The position numbers were made by a program, and so were the translations under genes. A DNA stretch of 64,000 nucleotides from an uncultured Selenomonadales bacterium (lineage in GTDB: Bacteria > Bacillota > Negativicutes > Selenomonadales > Selenomonadaceae). The stretch is taken from NCBI GenBank assembly GCA_937877565.1, contig CALFJB010000075.1, positions 1-64,000 of the forward strand, given 5' to 3'. Position 1 is the first letter of the stretch, and every line of letters starts with the position of its first letter. Positions 63,089 through 64,000 of this stretch are shown in pieces. The notes under the pieces were generated by a model. That model saw only the letters and a program-made list of their open reading frames with translations, searched no databases and was not told the origin of the DNA.

Positions 63089-63394
63089 ATGAAAAAAAAT
63101 CAGTTTTCACCTATAGCAAATGGAATTATTCAAGGACTCACTGAAGCTATACAGGACGCAAATAACGAAAATGTAGCCGGTATGAAAAAAAGTACGGTTT
63201 ACAGAATTGAACCTAAAAAAATTCGTGAACAACTCAATATGTCGCAAAGTAAATTTTCATCAACTTTCGGTATTCCGCTTTCAACTTTGCAAGGTTGGGA
63301 GCAAGGCAACCGCAAAATGGATATGACTGCTATTTCTTATTTTCGCACCATAATGAAATTTCCAAATGAAGTTCAAAAAGCTCTTGCCGAATAA
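63089..63394 (+). CDS. higA: HigA-type antitoxin, XRE HTH
   Basis: 101 residues from ATG 63089, with AAGGAGG eight bases upstream. C-terminal helix-turn-helix IREQLNMSQSKFSSTFGIPL, then STLQGWEQGNRKM, of the type that binds its own promoter. N-terminal helical part (ANGIIQGLTEAIQDANNEN) contacts the toxin. The strong ribosome site, against a leaderless toxin, would favour antitoxin excess. Confidence 0.87.
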   Translation: MKKNQFSPIANGIIQGLTEAIQDANNENVAGMKKSTVYRIEPKKIREQLNMSQSKFSSTFGIPLSTLQGWEQGNRKMDMTAISYFRTIMKFPNEVQKALAE

Positions 63395-63421
63395 AAAATT
63401 TTTTGTCGAAGTAAAAAAATA

Positions 63422-63450
63422 AACCGTCGGCAAAATTCGACGGCTTTTAT
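63422..63450 (+). terminator. Terminator after higA
   Basis: CCGTCG pairs with CGACGG around CAAAATT, followed by CTTTTATT. Confidence 0.75.
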
Positions 63451-63478
63451 TAAGATTTCATTAAATTTGAAAATCGCC

Positions 63479-63507
63479 TTGCAAGTGTATACTTCATTTG
63501 CTAAAAT
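63479..63507 (+). promoter_or_regulatory. Promoter of the split secreted-protein gene
   Basis: TTGCAA (63479-63484), 17-bp spacer, TAAAAT (63502-63507), 45 bp before the ATG. Confidence 0.65.
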
Positions 63508-63551
63508 GATTTTACTGTGGAGAGTAGAATTTTTGAAAGGAGCTGTGTTAA

Positions 63552-63930
63552 ATGGAAAAATTTTTAAATGTATTCAGAATCGTAATACTTACTGTGTTAG
63601 TTAGTTACTCCCTATATATGGGGGGTATCAAGTGTCGATGCGGCGGCGAATGTTCATTTTAGAAAAGAACGTATTGTACTCAATGAAGGACAGGCTTTAG
63701 TGCAATGCTATTTTATAAACTATGGCGATGTAGGAGCTACAGTGACAAAATTTTGGTTAGAAAGCCTGTGGACACCATATTTTAACGCTGAAGATATAAA
63801 TTATTATCCAAAGAATCTTTATATTCCGGCTGGTGGAAGTCTTTTGCATACATTTACCGTTAATGATTATCATTGCCCACAAGTAGGCGATGTAGATGGT
63901 GATGTAAAAGGGGTAATTACTTGGCATTAA
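63552..63930 (+). CDS. Small secreted protein, frame broken at a G6 tract
   Basis: ATG 63552 with AAAGGAG upstream opens a Sec signal peptide (EKFLNVFRIVILTVLVSYSL) that reaches ATG-GGGGG (63618-63625) and ends at a stop 36 bases on. The rest is in another frame, starting GVSSVDAAANVHFRKE with an AxA cleavage site and running to 63930. Deleting one G fuses them to a 125-residue secreted protein. The mature part (NEGQALVQCYFINYGDVGAT, IPAGGSLLHTFTV) looks like a small beta-sandwich with two Cys; family not recognised. OFF state of a phase-variable gene or an assembly error. Confidence 0.7.
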
Positions 63931-63981
63931 GATTTAATGGTGGCGAATAACTTCAAATCTCCACAGCATAACTTTTTCATT

Positions 63982-64000
63982 GGCGGGAATACCCGCTTTT
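63982..64000 (+). terminator. Terminator at the window end
   Basis: GCGGG-AATA-CCCGC followed by T4 at the edge of the window. Confidence 0.6.

Overview
The window is AT-rich bacterial DNA with strong AGGAGG-type ribosome binding sites, frequent TTG and GTG starts and compact operons. It carries a Bacillus-like gene order (ireB, ruvX, DUF1292, mltG, U32 protease) together with a classical autotransporter beta-barrel domain and many Sec-exported proteins. A Firmicutes-type core plus an outer-membrane protein suggests a diderm Firmicute of the class Negativicutes; this is inference, because no rRNA lies in the window.

Layout. 0-4 kb: an autotransporter whose signal peptide and body are in different frames across a G9 tract, then a von Willebrand A protein. 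4-9.7 kb: a Tat-leader amidohydrolase, a hairpin cluster, a 6S-like RNA candidate, tRNA-Ser, topB and glmM. 9.8-14.7 kb: an accessory operon of three Sel1/TPR-like repeat proteins bracketed by two paralogues of an unrecognised domain, behind a promoter whose spacer holds a T14 tract. 14.8-21.5 kb: tRNA-Ser, thioesterase, LysR, dhaL, a DNA methyltransferase with a broken restriction enzyme, gltX, and a 497-bp element with perfect 22-bp terminal inverted repeats. 21.5-34.3 kb: cydAB, a large protein of unknown function, cbiB-mtgA, an orphan secretion-type ATPase with crcB, rpsB-tsf, a tiny hydrophobic ORF, ybaB, dnaX and a CYTH protein. 34.3-41.7 kb: lysC, three members of a small secreted protein family (two with double-glycine leaders), an aminotransferase, glyA, a coiled-coil protein and an ABC exporter. 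41.7-44.6 kb: four exported or anchored proteins. 44.8-56.9 kb: PTS EIIA, hpf, efp, an HATPase-symporter fusion, pepQ-aroQ-acyP, a RelE-type toxin-antitoxin pair, the conserved U32-mltG-DUF1292-ruvX-ireB operon, dapB-asd and a DeoR regulator. 57-64 kb: tRNA-Glu followed by three degenerate tRNA-derived hairpin units, an operon of a secreted C-type lectin, an ADP-ribosylglycohydrolase, an exported zeta-like kinase and thiD, then enolase, a HigBA-type pair and a second secreted protein split by a G tract.

The most notable theme is homopolymer tracts at positions that would switch expression of surface or secreted genes: G9 at 55-63 and G6 at 63620-63625 break reading frames at signal peptides, while T14 at 9820-9833 and G7 at 44603-44609 sit between -35 and -10 boxes. 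This pattern suggests phase variation, though homopolymer errors in the assembly must be excluded. Other candidates for undescribed biology are the tRNA-Glu-derived array with covarying stems and a conserved 11-nt loop, the double-glycine peptide family, the Sel1 operon with its flanking domain, and the exported zeta kinase operon.
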